The notes under the pieces are model-generated. The model searched no databases and had not been told where the DNA came from. It was given only the letters and a program-made list of their open reading frames with translations. A stretch of 64,000 nucleotides of DNA. It comes from Umezawaea beigongshangensis. GTDB lineage: Bacteria > Actinomycetota > Actinomycetes > Mycobacteriales > Pseudonocardiaceae. Where the stretch lies: NCBI RefSeq assembly GCF_016464305.1, contig NZ_JAEIOJ010000010.1, positions 1-64,000 on the forward strand. The letters run 5' to 3'. Made by a program: the position numbers and the translations under genes. Below are positions 8,746 to 18,153 of the stretch, piece after piece. Within the stretch, counting starts at the first letter, position 1. Each line of letters starts with the position of its first letter.

Positions 8746-9401
8746 TGCGCGTCACGATCGCGGGAGCGGGCGCCGTCGGCCGTTCCATCGCCCAGGAACT
8801 CGTGGTCGACGGTCACCAGGTGATGCTGATCGAGCGGGACAGGGCGCACTTCGAGCCGCACACCGTCGAGCAGGCCGAGTGGGTGCAGGCCGACGCGTGC
8901 GAGCTGTCGTCCCTGGAGGACGCCGGCATCCAGCTGTGCGACGTGGTGATCGCCGCGACCGGTGACGACAAGGCCAACCTGGTCGTGTCGCTGCTCGCGA
9001 AGACCGAGTTCGCGGTGCGCCGGGTGGTGGCGCGCGTCAACGACCCGGCGAACGAGTGGCTGTTCACCGAGTCGTGGGGCGTGGACGTGGCGGTGTCGAC
9101 GCCGCGCATCCTCGCCGCGATGGTCGAGGAGGCCGTGACGGTCGGCGACGTCGTCCGGTTGATGACGCTGCGCCAGGGGCAGGCGAACCTCGTGGAGATC
9201 ACGCTCCCGCACGACACCCCGCTGGCCGGGCGGCCCGTGCGGAAGCTGGAGCTGCCGCGCGACGCGGCGCTGGTGACGATCCTGCGCGGCGGGCGGGTCA
9301 TCGTGCCCCAGCCGGACGACTCCCTGGAGGGCGGCGACGAGCTGCTGTTCGTGGCGGCGGCCGACGTGGAGCGGGAGATCAGGTCGGCGCTGGGCTACTG
9401 A
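8745..9401 (+). CDS. ceoC: TrkA-type potassium regulatory subunit, second copy
   Basis: RCK protein of 218 residues, paralogue and probable partner of CeoB. The Rossmann motif MRVTIAGAGAVGRSIAQEL opens the protein, VMLIERD ends strand 2, and the C-terminal RCK_C domain has DTPLAGRPVRKLELP. The ATG overlaps the ceoB stop as TGATG, so the two are translated together. Two RCK genes of this kind with a membrane partner form the CeoBC system of mycobacteria (Rv2691-Rv2692). No TrkH or TrkG membrane subunit is encoded here. The divergent permease is the only transporter candidate in the neighbourhood. Confidence 0.93.
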   Translation: MRVTIAGAGAVGRSIAQELVVDGHQVMLIERDRAHFEPHTVEQAEWVQADACELSSLEDAGIQLCDVVIAATGDDKANLVVSLLAKTEFAVRRVVARVNDPANEWLFTESWGVDVAVSTPRILAAMVEEAVTVGDVVRLMTLRQGQANLVEITLPHDTPLAGRPVRKLELPRDAALVTILRGGRVIVPQPDDSLEGGDELLFVAAADVEREIRSALGY

Positions 9402-9518
9402 GCCCGGACTCCGCACGGCGGACCGGTGCCCGCTGCGCAGCGGGCACCGGGAACGCCGCGACGCCCCACCTCACCCGCCCGGCGACCGCCCGCGGTCCTC
9501 GCGTGCCGGAGTCCGGGC
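9402..9518 (+). terminator. Nested hairpins after ceoC
   Basis: A tight hairpin (arms 9423-9433 and 9440-9450, ccggtgcccgc and complement) is enclosed by a long-range inverted repeat of 12 bases, gcccggactccg at 9402-9413 and its complement at 9507-9518. The outer arm begins at the base after the ceoC stop codon. The inner hairpin is a likely terminator; the outer repeat could form a larger cruciform or RNA fold. Confidence 0.55.
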
Positions 9519-9557
9519 CCGCGACCACCGGCACGGTTCACCTCGGAGGCCGCTGGT

Positions 9558-9607
9558 GACCGCACCGGGGAGCTGTCTCCCCGGCGGAGACCGGTCCCGG
9601 TGCGGTC
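9558..9607 (-). terminator. Hairpin after the DUF3159 gene
   Basis: Twelve-base arms gaccgcaccggg (9558-9569) and its complement (9596-9607) enclose a second possible stem (ccgggga with tccccgg). It starts five bases beyond the stop of the minus-strand DUF3159 gene. Confidence 0.6.
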
Positions 9608-9611
9608 GTCC

Positions 9612-10307
9612 TCAGTCCGTCGCGGGCTTCGGGTGGGCGGCGCGGAGCCTCGCCTCGGCAGCGGCGTTCTCCGCCTCCTCGGCCTCCTGCGCCGCCTTCA
9701 GCCGCTTGTCGGAGCGGCGCACCGCCCACACCGTCGCCGCGAGCGCGATCGCCATCAGCGGGTAGCCCATCGCCAGCCGGGCGAAGGCCAGCCAGCCGAC
9801 CGACGCCTCGTCGTACAGCCAGCGCTGCACCACGAACCTCGCGCCGAACACCAGGGCCCAGACGAGGGTGGCCACGTCGTAGTCGCGCACCGACGCCCTG
9901 TCGCGCCGCCACGCGGTGCCGTGACCGTTGAGGAGCGACCACACCACGCCCGCCAGCGGCCACCGGACGACGATCGACAGCAGGAACGCCCCGCCGTAGA
10001 CCAGGCTCTGCCAGATGCCGAAGAGGAAGAAGCCCTTGGCGTCGCCGGTGCGGTAGGCGATGAAGGCGGCGACGCCCACGCCGAACACGGCCGAGACCGC
10101 CGGCTGGACCGACCCCTTGCGCGCGACCAGGACTCCGCCGATCACCACGGCGGCGCCCAGCGCGCTCCAGATGGCGGGGAAGAGGCCGAAGAAGGAGTTC
10201 GCGAGGACGAAGACCACGACCGGCAACGACGAGAAGACGAGGCCGCTGATGCCGCCCATCTGCTCGAGGAGGGTCGGCTGCTTCTCCTGCTCGTCGAGAT
10301 CGGTCAT
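9612..10307 (-). CDS. DUF3159 membrane protein
   Basis: Predicted membrane protein of 231 residues. A short N-terminal cytoplasmic stretch (LLEQMGGISGLVFSSLPVVV) leads into about five or six hydrophobic segments, and the C-terminus is a charged Glu/Ala-rich helix that may be coiled. It matches the actinobacterial DUF3159 family (Rv2693c), whose function is unknown. The ATG overlaps the stop of the OB-fold gene as ATGA, so the pair is translationally coupled. The conserved pairing with a potential nucleic-acid-binding protein and the position next to ceoBC are shared with mycobacteria, but no role follows from that. Confidence 0.88.
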   Translation of the reverse strand: MTDLDEQEKQPTLLEQMGGISGLVFSSLPVVVFVLANSFFGLFPAIWSALGAAVVIGGVLVARKGSVQPAVSAVFGVGVAAFIAYRTGDAKGFFLFGIWQSLVYGGAFLLSIVVRWPLAGVVWSLLNGHGTAWRRDRASVRDYDVATLVWALVFGARFVVQRWLYDEASVGWLAFARLAMGYPLMAIALAATVWAVRRSDKRLKAAQEAEEAENAAAEARLRAAHPKPATD

Positions 10308-10681
10308 GAAGCGTTCTGCAGTTCGTAGTAGGGGTTGTAGAGCACCTTGTGCCCGTCGCGGACCGCCATGCGGCCGCGGGCCTTGATGGTGCGGCCGGGC
10401 TCGATGCCGGCGATGCGCCTGCGGCCCAGCCAGACGAGGGTGATGCCCTCGGTCCCGTCGTACAACTCGGCCTCCAGTGTCGCTGCGGCGTCGCGCGGGC
10501 ACATCTCGACGCTGCGCACCCGTCCCAGCACGACGACCTCCTCCCCGGACCGGCAGTCGCACGCCTTGGTGGCGCCGAACGCCTCGGCGTTCCGCGAGAG
10601 GTCGTCGGCGTCCAGCTCGTTGACGTCGCTGGTCAGGCGACGCACGAGACGGCGCCAGTAACCGTCCCCAGAAATGCTCAT
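10304..10681 (-). CDS. OB-fold nucleic-acid-binding protein
   Basis: Small protein of 125 residues. Beta-strand-rich sequence from EEVVVLGRVRSVEMCP through TLEAELYDGTEGITLVWLGRR to IKARGRMAVRDGHKVLYNPYYEL follows the OB-fold pattern seen in RecG-wedge and tRNA-anticodon type domains. It corresponds to Rv2694c. The ligand is not known, and single-stranded nucleic acid is the usual guess. The ATG of MSISGDGYW is preferred over one six codons upstream because GGGAG lies seven bases before it. The gene overlaps the DUF3159 gene by four bases. Confidence 0.82.
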   Translation of the reverse strand: MSISGDGYWRRLVRRLTSDVNELDADDLSRNAEAFGATKACDCRSGEEVVVLGRVRSVEMCPRDAAATLEAELYDGTEGITLVWLGRRRIAGIEPGRTIKARGRMAVRDGHKVLYNPYYELQNAS

Positions 10682-10743
10682 CCCCGACTCCCAGGGCACC
10701 TCGGGGCGTCGACGTCGACACCCGCTCTCCAGTCAGGGTAACC

Positions 10744-11502
10744 GTGCGCGACGACGTCACGAGCACACCGGGCAGGATCGTCGCCGTGCCCCCCGAGATG
10801 CTGCGCCGAACGGTCGGAACCGCCGTCGTCCTGCCCGGAAGCGCCTCCGACGAGGTGTTCGTGCGGGAGGTCTTCCAAGCCCCGTTGGCCGAGGTGGGAG
10901 TGCGTCTGGTCGCACCGCCACCCGTCCCCGGGCCCCGCGTCGTGGAGCACCACGTCGCCGCGCTGGACGCGGCGTGGGAGGAGCACGGCGCACCGGTCGT
11001 CGTCGGGGGCGTGTCCCTGGGGGCGCACCTCGCGGCCGCCTGGGCCGTGCGGCACCCGGAGCGGTGCGCCGGGCTGCTGGTCGCGCTGCCGGCCTGGAAC
11101 GGCGCGGCCTCGTCGGCACCCGCCGTGGCGTCGGCCGTCGCCGCCGCCTCGGCCATCGACCGGCACGGGTTCGACCTGGTCGTGCGGGGTGCGGTGCTGG
11201 GGGTGCGGCGCTGGCTGGCCGACGAGCTGCACCGGGCGTGGCGGCGGCACGGGACGGATCTCCCCGCGACGCTGCTGGCCGCGGCGCGGTCCTCGGCGCC
11301 GACCCTGGACGAACTGCGCGGCATCGGGGTGCCCACCGGGGTGGGCGCGTTCACGGACGACCCGATTCACCCGGTGGAGGTGGCACGACGGTGGAAGGAC
11401 GCGCTGCCGCGGTCGGCTCTGCGCACGACGACGCTCGCGGCGATGGACGCGGACCGGACGGCGCTGGGCCGGGCGACGGTCGACGCGTGGCTGGCGGCGT
11501 GA
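10744..11502 (+). CDS. Alpha/beta hydrolase family protein
   Basis: Putative serine hydrolase of 252 residues. The nucleophile elbow is GGVSLGAHLAAAWA, which fits the G-x-S-x-G rule. VVLPGSASDEVF near the N-terminus would supply the oxyanion hole, and PTGVGAFTDDPIHPVEVARRW holds the usual acid position (FTDDPIHP). The catalytic His is probably the one after that Asp pair or lost, since no clear GH motif follows near the end. The substrate is unknown. It sits where Rv2695 is found. Start is the GTG at 10744; no good ribosome site is seen, and a CAGGGT lies four bases upstream. Confidence 0.8.
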   Translation: MRDDVTSTPGRIVAVPPEMLRRTVGTAVVLPGSASDEVFVREVFQAPLAEVGVRLVAPPPVPGPRVVEHHVAALDAAWEEHGAPVVVGGVSLGAHLAAAWAVRHPERCAGLLVALPAWNGAASSAPAVASAVAAASAIDRHGFDLVVRGAVLGVRRWLADELHRAWRRHGTDLPATLLAAARSSAPTLDELRGIGVPTGVGAFTDDPIHPVEVARRWKDALPRSALRTTTLAAMDADRTALGRATVDAWLAA

Positions 11503-11508
11503 GCCCCG

Positions 11509-11534
11509 GCGCCGGGGAGCGGACTCCCCGGCGC
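11509..11534. terminator. Bidirectional hairpin terminator
   Basis: An 11-bp perfect stem, gcgccggggag (11509-11519) with its complement (11524-11534) and a 4-base loop, lies between the converging hydrolase and DUF3710 genes. Confidence 0.75.
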
Positions 11535-11544
11535 GGGCGGCGGA

Positions 11545-12183
11545 TCACGCCTGCTGGTTGCCCTGGGCCTGCGCCTGGGCGATGTGCCGGGCGATGGCCT
11601 CCGGCAGTTCGATCGGCAGCGGAGTGCGCACCGGCATCGGCTGCACCCCGCGGACGACGACGGTTCCCCTGACCAGGTCGTGCAGCGCCTCGGACGCGGC
11701 GAGCGCCTGCTCCTCGGTGCCCGCGGCGACACCGCGCAGCATCCAGCGCTCGCCGTCGACGCCGACGAAGCGCAGGTGCACGTTGTTGTTGCGGGCGGTG
11801 ATCTCCTCGCCCCACTCGCCGTTCTCCCGCAGGATGCGGGCGCCGTCGTTCTTGAGCTGGGTGATGAGCTCCCCGCTGACCTCCTTCCAGAGGCCGCCGG
11901 TGCGGGGCGCGGCGAACGCGCTGACGGTGAGCTGACCGACCGGCGTCAGCAGGTGGACGGCCCGGACCGCGCCCGCGGGGTCCATCTCCACCTGGAGCTG
12001 GGCCCCGTCCGGCACGGGCAGCCGGATCGAGCCGAGGTCCAGTCGCGACACCCCGTCGTCGGGTGCCTCGGACTCGTCGTACGGGCCATCGCCGAACTCT
12101 CCGTCGAACTCCTCCTGGAGCGCGGCGTCCGCGGCCTCGCCAGCGGTCGCGTGCCGGTTGCGCTTGCGGCGACGTCCGAACAT
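11545..12183 (-). CDS. DUF3710 domain-containing protein
   Basis: Soluble protein of 212 residues. A basic N-terminus (MFGRRRKRNRH) is followed by an acidic linker and a DUF3710 domain with RLDLGSIRLPVPDGAQLQVE, WKEVSGELITQLKNDG and RWMLRGVAAG. It corresponds to Rv2696c, next to dut in many actinobacteria. The function is unknown. It lies only six bases after the dut stop with its own GGAGGGG site, so the two are an operon. Confidence 0.9.
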   Translation of the reverse strand: MFGRRRKRNRHATAGEAADAALQEEFDGEFGDGPYDESEAPDDGVSRLDLGSIRLPVPDGAQLQVEMDPAGAVRAVHLLTPVGQLTVSAFAAPRTGGLWKEVSGELITQLKNDGARILRENGEWGEEITARNNNVHLRFVGVDGERWMLRGVAAGTEEQALAASEALHDLVRGTVVVRGVQPMPVRTPLPIELPEAIARHIAQAQAQGNQQA

Positions 12184-12189
12184 GTGCGT

Positions 12190-12678
12190 CTACCCCTCCG
12201 TCTTCTGGTTCTCGGCGCCCGGCGCCGCGAGGACGCCGTGACCGCCGGTGGAGCCGTACCCGCCGGTGCCGCGTTCGGACCCCGGCAGGTGGGAGACCTC
12301 CCGGAACACCGCGTGCTCCACCCGCTGCACCACGAGCTGCGCGATGCGGTCGCCCCTGGTGAGCACGATCGGCTCGCGCGGGTCGTGGTTGATCAGGCAC
12401 ACCCGGATCTCTCCCCGGTACCCGGAGTCGATCGTGCCGGGTGCGTTGACCACGCTCAGTCCCGCCCCCGCCGCGAGCCCGGACCGCGGGTGCACGAACG
12501 CCGCCCACCCCTGCGGCAGAGCTATCGCGACACCCGTTCCGACGACGACCCGCTCACCCGGATCGATCACCACGTCCCGCGTGGTGACCAGGTCGGCGCC
12601 CGCGTCACCCGAGCGGGCGTACGAGGGCAGCGGGACACCCGGATCGAGCCGGGACAGCAGGACCTCCACGCTGGGCAC
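12190..12678 (-). CDS. dut: Deoxyuridine 5'-triphosphate nucleotidohydrolase
   Basis: Trimeric dUTPase of 162 residues that splits dUTP to dUMP and pyrophosphate, keeping uracil out of DNA and supplying dTMP synthesis. All five family motifs are visible: SGDAGADL (1), PRSGLA (2), [11 protein letters not shown] (3), [10 protein letters not shown] (4) and the C-terminal glycine-rich arm [14 protein letters not shown] (5). The normal length of about 150-160 residues supports the GTG at 12678; longer readings upstream run into the divergent gene. A TAATCT hexamer eight bases upstream on the minus strand is the likely -10, giving a leader of only a base or two. Confidence 0.96.
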   Translation of the reverse strand: MPSVEVLLSRLDPGVPLPSYARSGDAGADLVTTRDVVIDPGERVVVGTGVAIALPQGWAAFVHPRSGLAAGAGLSVVNAPGTIDSGYRGEIRVCLINHDPREPIVLTRGDRIAQLVVQRVEHAVFREVSHLPGSERGTGGYGSTGGHGVLAAPGAENQKTEG

Positions 12679-12686
12679 GGCGCGCG

Positions 12687-12696
12687 AGATTACCCT
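12687..12696. promoter_or_regulatory. Overlapping divergent -10 elements for dut and DUF3093
   Basis: The start codons of dut (minus, GTG ending 12676) and the DUF3093 gene (plus, GTG at 12703) are separated by 24 bases. AGATTA at 12687-12692 reads TAATCT on the minus strand, and TACCCT occupies 12691-12696 on the plus strand. The two -10-like hexamers share two bases. Transcription from each would start at or within two bases of the start codon. Confidence 0.5.
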
Positions 12697-12702
12697 GAGG
12701 AG

Positions 12703-13200
12703 GTGAGCGAGAGTGCAGGTGCGGTCGTGAAGAACGAGGGCGAGAGCGTGTCCGGCGTGTTCCGAGAGCGGTTGTCCGTCCCCTGGTGGGGCTGGCCGCT
12801 GCCACTGCTGGCCGGGGTGCTGCTGGCCGCCGAGATCCACATGGGCTTCCCCGGCGTCCGCTCGTGGCTGCCCTACGTCGTCGTCGTGCCGCTGGTGGCG
12901 CTGCTGGTGTGGCGGATGGGAGCGCTGCGGGTCGAGGTCCGCGACGGCGAGCTGCACGTCGGCGACGCGCACGTGCCGCTGGAGCTGCTGGGAGAGGTCG
13001 AGACCTTCACCGCGAAGACGAAGCGCAAGGCGATGGGCCCCCACCTGGACCCGGCGGCGTTCGTCGCCCACCGCGGCTGGATCGGACCCATGCTGCGGGT
13101 GCGGCTGGAGGACCCGCAGGACCCGACGCCCTACTGGCAGTTCAGCACCCGCGACGCCGAACGGCTCGCCGAGGTGCTGCGCGCCGCGCGGGCGCGCTGA
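12703..13200 (+). CDS. DUF3093 membrane-anchored protein
   Basis: Protein of 165 residues with two adjacent hydrophobic segments ([17 protein letters not shown] and [16 protein letters not shown]), followed by a soluble domain with [19 protein letters not shown] and [17 protein letters not shown]. It matches DUF3093, found beside dut (Rv2698), with no known function. The start is uncertain between GTG codons at 12703 and 12727. I prefer 12703 because TACCCT lies exactly six bases before it, as expected for a leaderless message. An AGGAGG overlapping that GTG is too close to serve it. Confidence 0.85.
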   Translation: MSESAGAVVKNEGESVSGVFRERLSVPWWGWPLPLLAGVLLAAEIHMGFPGVRSWLPYVVVVPLVALLVWRMGALRVEVRDGELHVGDAHVPLELLGEVETFTAKTKRKAMGPHLDPAAFVAHRGWIGPMLRVRLEDPQDPTPYWQFSTRDAERLAEVLRAARAR

Positions 13201-13257
13201 AGCGGTCCGGGCGGCGGGGCGTGCGCTCCGCTGCTCGAACACGACCGGCCGAACACC

Positions 13258-13295
13258 ACTGGGCGCCACCCCCTGCTGCGGGGGGAGCGCCCAGT
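13258..13295. terminator. Bidirectional hairpin terminator
   Basis: The arms actgggcgc (13258-13266) and its complement (13287-13295) are continued inward by runs of C and G around a tgctg loop. It separates the converging DUF3093 and DUF4193 genes. Confidence 0.7.
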
Positions 13296-13323
13296 TGTCG
13301 TCCTGACACCGCCGTCGCGGCGC

Positions 13324-13623
13324 TCAGGCGCAGTCGCGGCAGACGTACTGGCCGCCGTTCTCCTCGGAGAGCCTGCTGCGGTGGTGCACCAGGAAGCACT
13401 TCGAGCAGGTGAACTCGTCAGCCTGCTTCGGAATGACCTTGAAGGTCAGCTCCTCACCGGACAGGTCGGCACCGGGAAGCTCGAAGTTCTCCGCGGTCGC
13501 GTCCTCGTCGACGTCGACGACGCCGGACTGCGTTTCGTTGCGCCGCGCCTTCAACTCCTCGAGGGAGTCCTCAGCGAGTTCGTCAGCCTCGCTGCGACGC
13601 GGCGCGTCGTAGTCGGTCGCCAT
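13324..13623 (-). CDS. DUF4193 family zinc-ribbon-like protein
   Basis: Small protein of 99 residues. An acidic N-terminal half (EADELAEDSLEELKARRNE) is followed by a C-terminal zinc ribbon with the pairs CSKC and CRDC, 32 residues apart, around FLVHHRSRLSEENGG. It is the actinobacterial DUF4193 family (Rv2699c). The role is unknown. A zinc ribbon of this sort could bind RNA polymerase or nucleic acid, which is inference only. An AGGGG site precedes the ATG. Stands alone and divergent from cei. Confidence 0.92.
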   Translation of the reverse strand: MATDYDAPRRSEADELAEDSLEELKARRNETQSGVVDVDEDATAENFELPGADLSGEELTFKVIPKQADEFTCSKCFLVHHRSRLSEENGGQYVCRDCA

Positions 13624-14096
13624 CTTCTTTCACCCCTGCGCATCTACGGAGACTGTGCTCGTGTCGCTGGTTAACGTTCCAGCGCCCCTTTTTGTGCCCC
13701 CGCCCGGAGTGACGGAGGTCTCGCTCCGGTTGCGGTCTGTCAACCCCCTGGAACCGATGACTGCCGACAGGTGTTGCCGTGCCCGGAGCGCCGAGAGGGT
13801 AGCTCACGCTCGGCACGGGCGTGTACCGGGTTCCCTCGAATCGGGCACTCGGATGGCGGGACCCACCGGAGCAGGCCCGATATGCTGCCGCAGGGCCTTG
13901 CTCACCTGCGGTGGACGTGATGCGATTCCGGAGACGACCGGAACCGTGAGCGACGAGTCGATCGCGGGGAGTCGCGGCAACCGGTCGGGCGAGTCGGGTG
14001 CGCGCGGTGGTCCGGCACCGCCTAGGCTGATCAAGGCGACGCACGAAGCGACGTGCGGAGCACTACTGGGCACAACGCCAGGGGAGGTCGGGGGAC
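13624..14096 (+). other. Long intergenic region upstream of cei
   Basis: No gene is supported in these 473 bases between the divergent DUF4193 and cei genes; open frames across it have no family resemblance or ribosome sites. GGAAC at 13750-13754 and GTT at 13773-13775 on the plus strand, 18 bases apart, match the stress ECF sigma (SigE/SigH/SigR type) consensus. If used, it would give cei a leader of about 315 bases. A ribosome site ggggaggtcggg lies just before the cei GTG. Confidence 0.4.
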
Positions 14097-14828
14097 GTGG
14101 TACCCGCGGGCGCATCGGGGAGCAGCGGGTCGGCGCGGTACAAAAGGCGGCGACCGCTTCCAGCGCTCGTTCTCTTCTCCGTTCTGGCCGTGGTGGCAGT
14201 GTTCGTCTGGGTGAAGGTGCTCGACACGGCGAACGACGTGGACGCGGCGATCCGCTGCAACCCGCCGGGCAACGTGCCGTCCGGCACCACGGCGGCGGGC
14301 GGTGGCGGTCAGGTGGAGGGCGCGGCCCCCGCGCAGCTGGGCACGGTCCTGGCGCACGACGCGCTGGACCGCACCGATCCGGTGCCGGCCTCGGACGTGC
14401 AGTTCCGGGTCTTCAACGCGAGCACCCAGCGCAACCAGGCGAGGTTCGTCGCCACGACGCTGACCGAGCTGGGTCTCCAGCAGGCGGCGGAGCCGGGCAA
14501 CGACTCGGTGTACCCCGCGCAGGACATGTCCTGCCGCGGCCAGCTCCGCTTCGGTGCGCCCGGTGCGGGCGCCGCGCGCACGCTGAGCATCATCGAGCCG
14601 TGCCTGGAGCTGGTGCGCGACGAGCGGCAGGACGCCACCGTCGACATCGCGGTCGGCAAGAGGTTCGACGAGGTCAAGCCGAGCCAGAACGCGCGCAAGG
14701 TCCTCGACCAGCTCGCGGAGTGGGCCGAGCAGCAGCCGGAGCAGCAGGGCGGGCAGGCCGCGGCCGACGCCAGCGCTCCCGAGATCGACCAGGCGGTCCT
14801 CCAGGCAGCGCGCGAGGCGCACTGCTGA
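14097..14828 (+). CDS. cei: Envelope integrity protein Cei, LytR_C domain
   Basis: Membrane-anchored envelope protein of 243 residues. A basic N-terminus (YKRRRPLP) precedes one transmembrane helix (ALVLFSVLAVVAVFVWVKVL), then an extracytoplasmic LytR_C-type domain with VQFRVFNASTQRNQARFVA and two Cys-containing segments (DMSCRGQLRFG and IIEPCLELVRD). The orthologue Rv2700 is needed for normal envelope permeability in mycobacteria. The C-terminus is Gln/Ala-rich. The GTG follows a strong GGGGAGG site. It converges on suhB with a large hairpin between them. Confidence 0.9.
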   Translation: MVPAGASGSSGSARYKRRRPLPALVLFSVLAVVAVFVWVKVLDTANDVDAAIRCNPPGNVPSGTTAAGGGGQVEGAAPAQLGTVLAHDALDRTDPVPASDVQFRVFNASTQRNQARFVATTLTELGLQQAAEPGNDSVYPAQDMSCRGQLRFGAPGAGAARTLSIIEPCLELVRDERQDATVDIAVGKRFDEVKPSQNARKVLDQLAEWAEQQPEQQGGQAAADASAPEIDQAVLQAAREAHC

Positions 14829-14833
14829 CGCTC

Positions 14834-14893
14834 CCCCGCGACGTGCGACGGCCTCCGCAAGGATTCTCGCGGAGGCCGTCGCACGTCGCGGGG
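14834..14893. terminator. Bidirectional terminator with a 25-bp perfect stem
   Basis: Arms 14834-14858 and 14869-14893 pair perfectly for 25 bp around a 10-base loop (aaggattctc). It fills almost the whole gap between the cei stop and the suhB stop and must terminate both convergent genes. Confidence 0.85.
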
Positions 14894-14899
14894 TCCCGC

Positions 14900-15718
14900 T
14901 CAGACCTCGCCGAAGCCGCAGTCGACCAGGGCGGCCCGCAGCTCCTCGGCGATGCCGGGGGCCGCGGCGAACGTCGCGTCGGCCCCCAGGGCCGCGACGT
15001 CGCCCGGCAGGTGGACGACGGCACCGGCCTCGGCCGCGACGAGCGCGCCTGCCGCCCAGTCCCAGCGGTTGAGCGCGTGCTCGGCGTACCCGTCGAGCCA
15101 GCCCGCCGCCACGGCGCACAGGTCCAGCGACGCCGCACCGGCCCTCCGCACGTCGCGCACCCGCGTGATCAGCCCCGACACCACGTCGGCCTGGCGCTGC
15201 CTGCGCTGCGCCGAGTAGGAGAACCCGGTGCCGATCAGCGACACCTCCAGCCGGGAGGCCGACGAGACGCGCAGCGGCACGCCGTCGAGCTGCGCGCCGT
15301 GGCCGCGGGCCGCGGTCCAGACCCGGCCGCTGACCGGTTCCAGCACGACTCCGGCGACCGAGACGCCGTCGAGCTGCGCCGCGACGGACACCGCGTACCA
15401 GGGATAGCCGTAGAGGTAGTTGACCGTCCCGTCGATCGGGTCGACCACCCAGGACAGTCCCTCGGAGGGCGTGTCGCCGCCCTCCTCCTCGCCGAGGACG
15501 GGCTCCCCCGGCCGCAGTTCGGCGAGCCGCGACCGGACGAGCTGCTCGGCGGCGCGGTCCCCCGCCGTGACCACGTCGGTCTCGGTGCTCTTGGTGTCGA
15601 CGTCGTCGATCGCCGACCGCCGGATCGACTGGACGAGTTCCGCCGCCTCCGCGGCGATGCCGACGGCGGTGGCGACCAGCGGACGCGGATCGAGGTCCAA
15701 GTGTTCCTCCTGGGTCAC
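14900..15718 (-). CDS. suhB: Inositol monophosphatase family protein
   Basis: Mg-dependent phosphatase of 272 residues, likely releasing myo-inositol from inositol 1-phosphate for phosphatidylinositol and mycothiol synthesis. The metal site is seen as GEEEGG, the signature as [15 protein letters not shown], and the second motif as [17 protein letters not shown]. The residue set is complete, so activity is expected. Related sugar phosphates are possible substrates. The start is the GTG of [10 protein letters not shown] at 15718. It is the SuhB homologue found next to ppgK in mycobacteria (Rv2701c). Confidence 0.93.
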   Translation of the reverse strand: MTQEEHLDLDPRPLVATAVGIAAEAAELVQSIRRSAIDDVDTKSTETDVVTAGDRAAEQLVRSRLAELRPGEPVLGEEEGGDTPSEGLSWVVDPIDGTVNYLYGYPWYAVSVAAQLDGVSVAGVVLEPVSGRVWTAARGHGAQLDGVPLRVSSASRLEVSLIGTGFSYSAQRRQRQADVVSGLITRVRDVRRAGAASLDLCAVAAGWLDGYAEHALNRWDWAAGALVAAEAGAVVHLPGDVAALGADATFAAAPGIAEELRAALVDCGFGEV

Positions 15719-15794
15719 TCTCGCGGGACTATCGGAGAACCTCAGGCTAGTGTCTGCGGCCACAGCATCTGAATCGAGTAGGAAGGCCACGGGG

Positions 15795-16559
15795 ATGGGC
15801 ATCACCCGCGGGTTCGGCGTGGACATCGGCGGATCGGGGATCAAGGGCGGTCTGGTCGACCTGGAGGCCGGCGCGCTCGACGGCGAGCGGATGCGCGTCG
15901 TGACGCCCCAGCCGTCGACGCCGGACGCGGTCGCCGACGTGGTCGCCGAGATCGTCGACAAGTTCGGCTGGGACGGCCCGGTCGGCATCACCCTGCCGTG
16001 CGTGGTCAAGAAGGGCGTCGCGCTGACGGCGGCCAACGTCGACAAGGGCTGGATCGGCACGAACGCGGCGGAGCTGTTCGGCGAGCGCCTCGGCCGTTCG
16101 GCCGACCAGGTCGTCGTGCTGAACGACGCCGACGCCGCCGGCACGGCGGAGATGCGGTTCGGCGCGGGCAAGGAGCGCCACGACGGCCTGATCGTCCTGC
16201 TGACCTTCGGCACGGGCATCGGCAGCGCGCTGTTCCTCGACGGCGAGCTGATCCCCAACACCGAGTTCGGCCACCTGGAGGTCGACGGGCACGACGCGGA
16301 GAAGCGCGCGGCCGCCTCGGTGAAGGAGGACAAGGAGCTGTCGTGGGAGGAGTGGACGCCGCGCGTCTCCCGCTACATCTCGGTGCTGGAGAACCTCATC
16401 TGGCCCGATCTGGTGATCGCGGGCGGGGGCGTCAGCAAGAAGGCGCACAAGTGGCTCCCCCTCCTGGACGTGCGGACCGAGGTCGTGGCGGCGGCGCTGA
16501 AGAACGACGCGGGCATCGTGGGCGCCGCGGCGGTCGCGGCGCACGGCATCAGGCACTGA
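15795..16559 (+). CDS. ppgK: Polyphosphate glucokinase
   Basis: Kinase of 254 residues that phosphorylates glucose using polyphosphate, and often ATP, supplying glucose 6-phosphate. It is a ROK-fold enzyme with the phosphate-binding [17 protein letters not shown], the catalytic stretch [14 protein letters not shown] and the adenosine-region [13 protein letters not shown]. The ATG has a GGAAGG site about nine bases upstream. The order suhB (divergent), ppgK, sigA is the same as in M. tuberculosis (Rv2701c-Rv2703). Confidence 0.95.
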   Translation: MGITRGFGVDIGGSGIKGGLVDLEAGALDGERMRVVTPQPSTPDAVADVVAEIVDKFGWDGPVGITLPCVVKKGVALTAANVDKGWIGTNAAELFGERLGRSADQVVVLNDADAAGTAEMRFGAGKERHDGLIVLLTFGTGIGSALFLDGELIPNTEFGHLEVDGHDAEKRAAASVKEDKELSWEEWTPRVSRYISVLENLIWPDLVIAGGGVSKKAHKWLPLLDVRTEVVAAALKNDAGIVGAAAVAAHGIRH

Positions 16560-16651
16560 GGGACGAAATTCCTCACTCGATCTAGCAGGGAGAACGCTCG
16601 TCGACGCGCCTCGAACCACCTCGGGGCGCACCCCTGCTCCCCTCTCGTCGT

Positions 16652-16657
16652 TACAAT
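16652..16657 (+). promoter_or_regulatory. Candidate -10 element of sigA
   Basis: TACAAT at 16652-16657 is the best -10 match between ppgK and sigA. No convincing -35 hexamer is seen 16-19 bases upstream. Transcription would begin near 16664, leaving a leader of about 100 bases before the sigA GTG. Confidence 0.45.
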
Positions 16658-16763
16658 GGAACGGTGCCCCGCTGAGCAAGGTCGGCGGGCTCTCCCCGAA
16701 GCTCTGGCGACCGAAGTTCGCGCCCTTCGGTTTGCCTTGATCGACAGTCGCGAAAGGGCGTAC

Positions 16764-18104
<1,341 letters not shown>

Positions 18105-18110
18105 CGCGTC

Positions 18111-18153
18111 CGCGACACCCCCCGCGCCCGCACCGGGCTCGGGGGGTGTCGCG
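18111..18153 (+). terminator. sigA terminator
   Basis: A 13-bp stem with arms 18111-18123 (cgcgacacccccc) and 18141-18153 starts six bases after the sigA stop codon. Confidence 0.75.

Noticed and set aside
13655-15772. A 705-codon plus-strand frame across cei and suhB
   Set aside because: It covers two well-supported genes and the 25-bp terminator and has no domain of its own.
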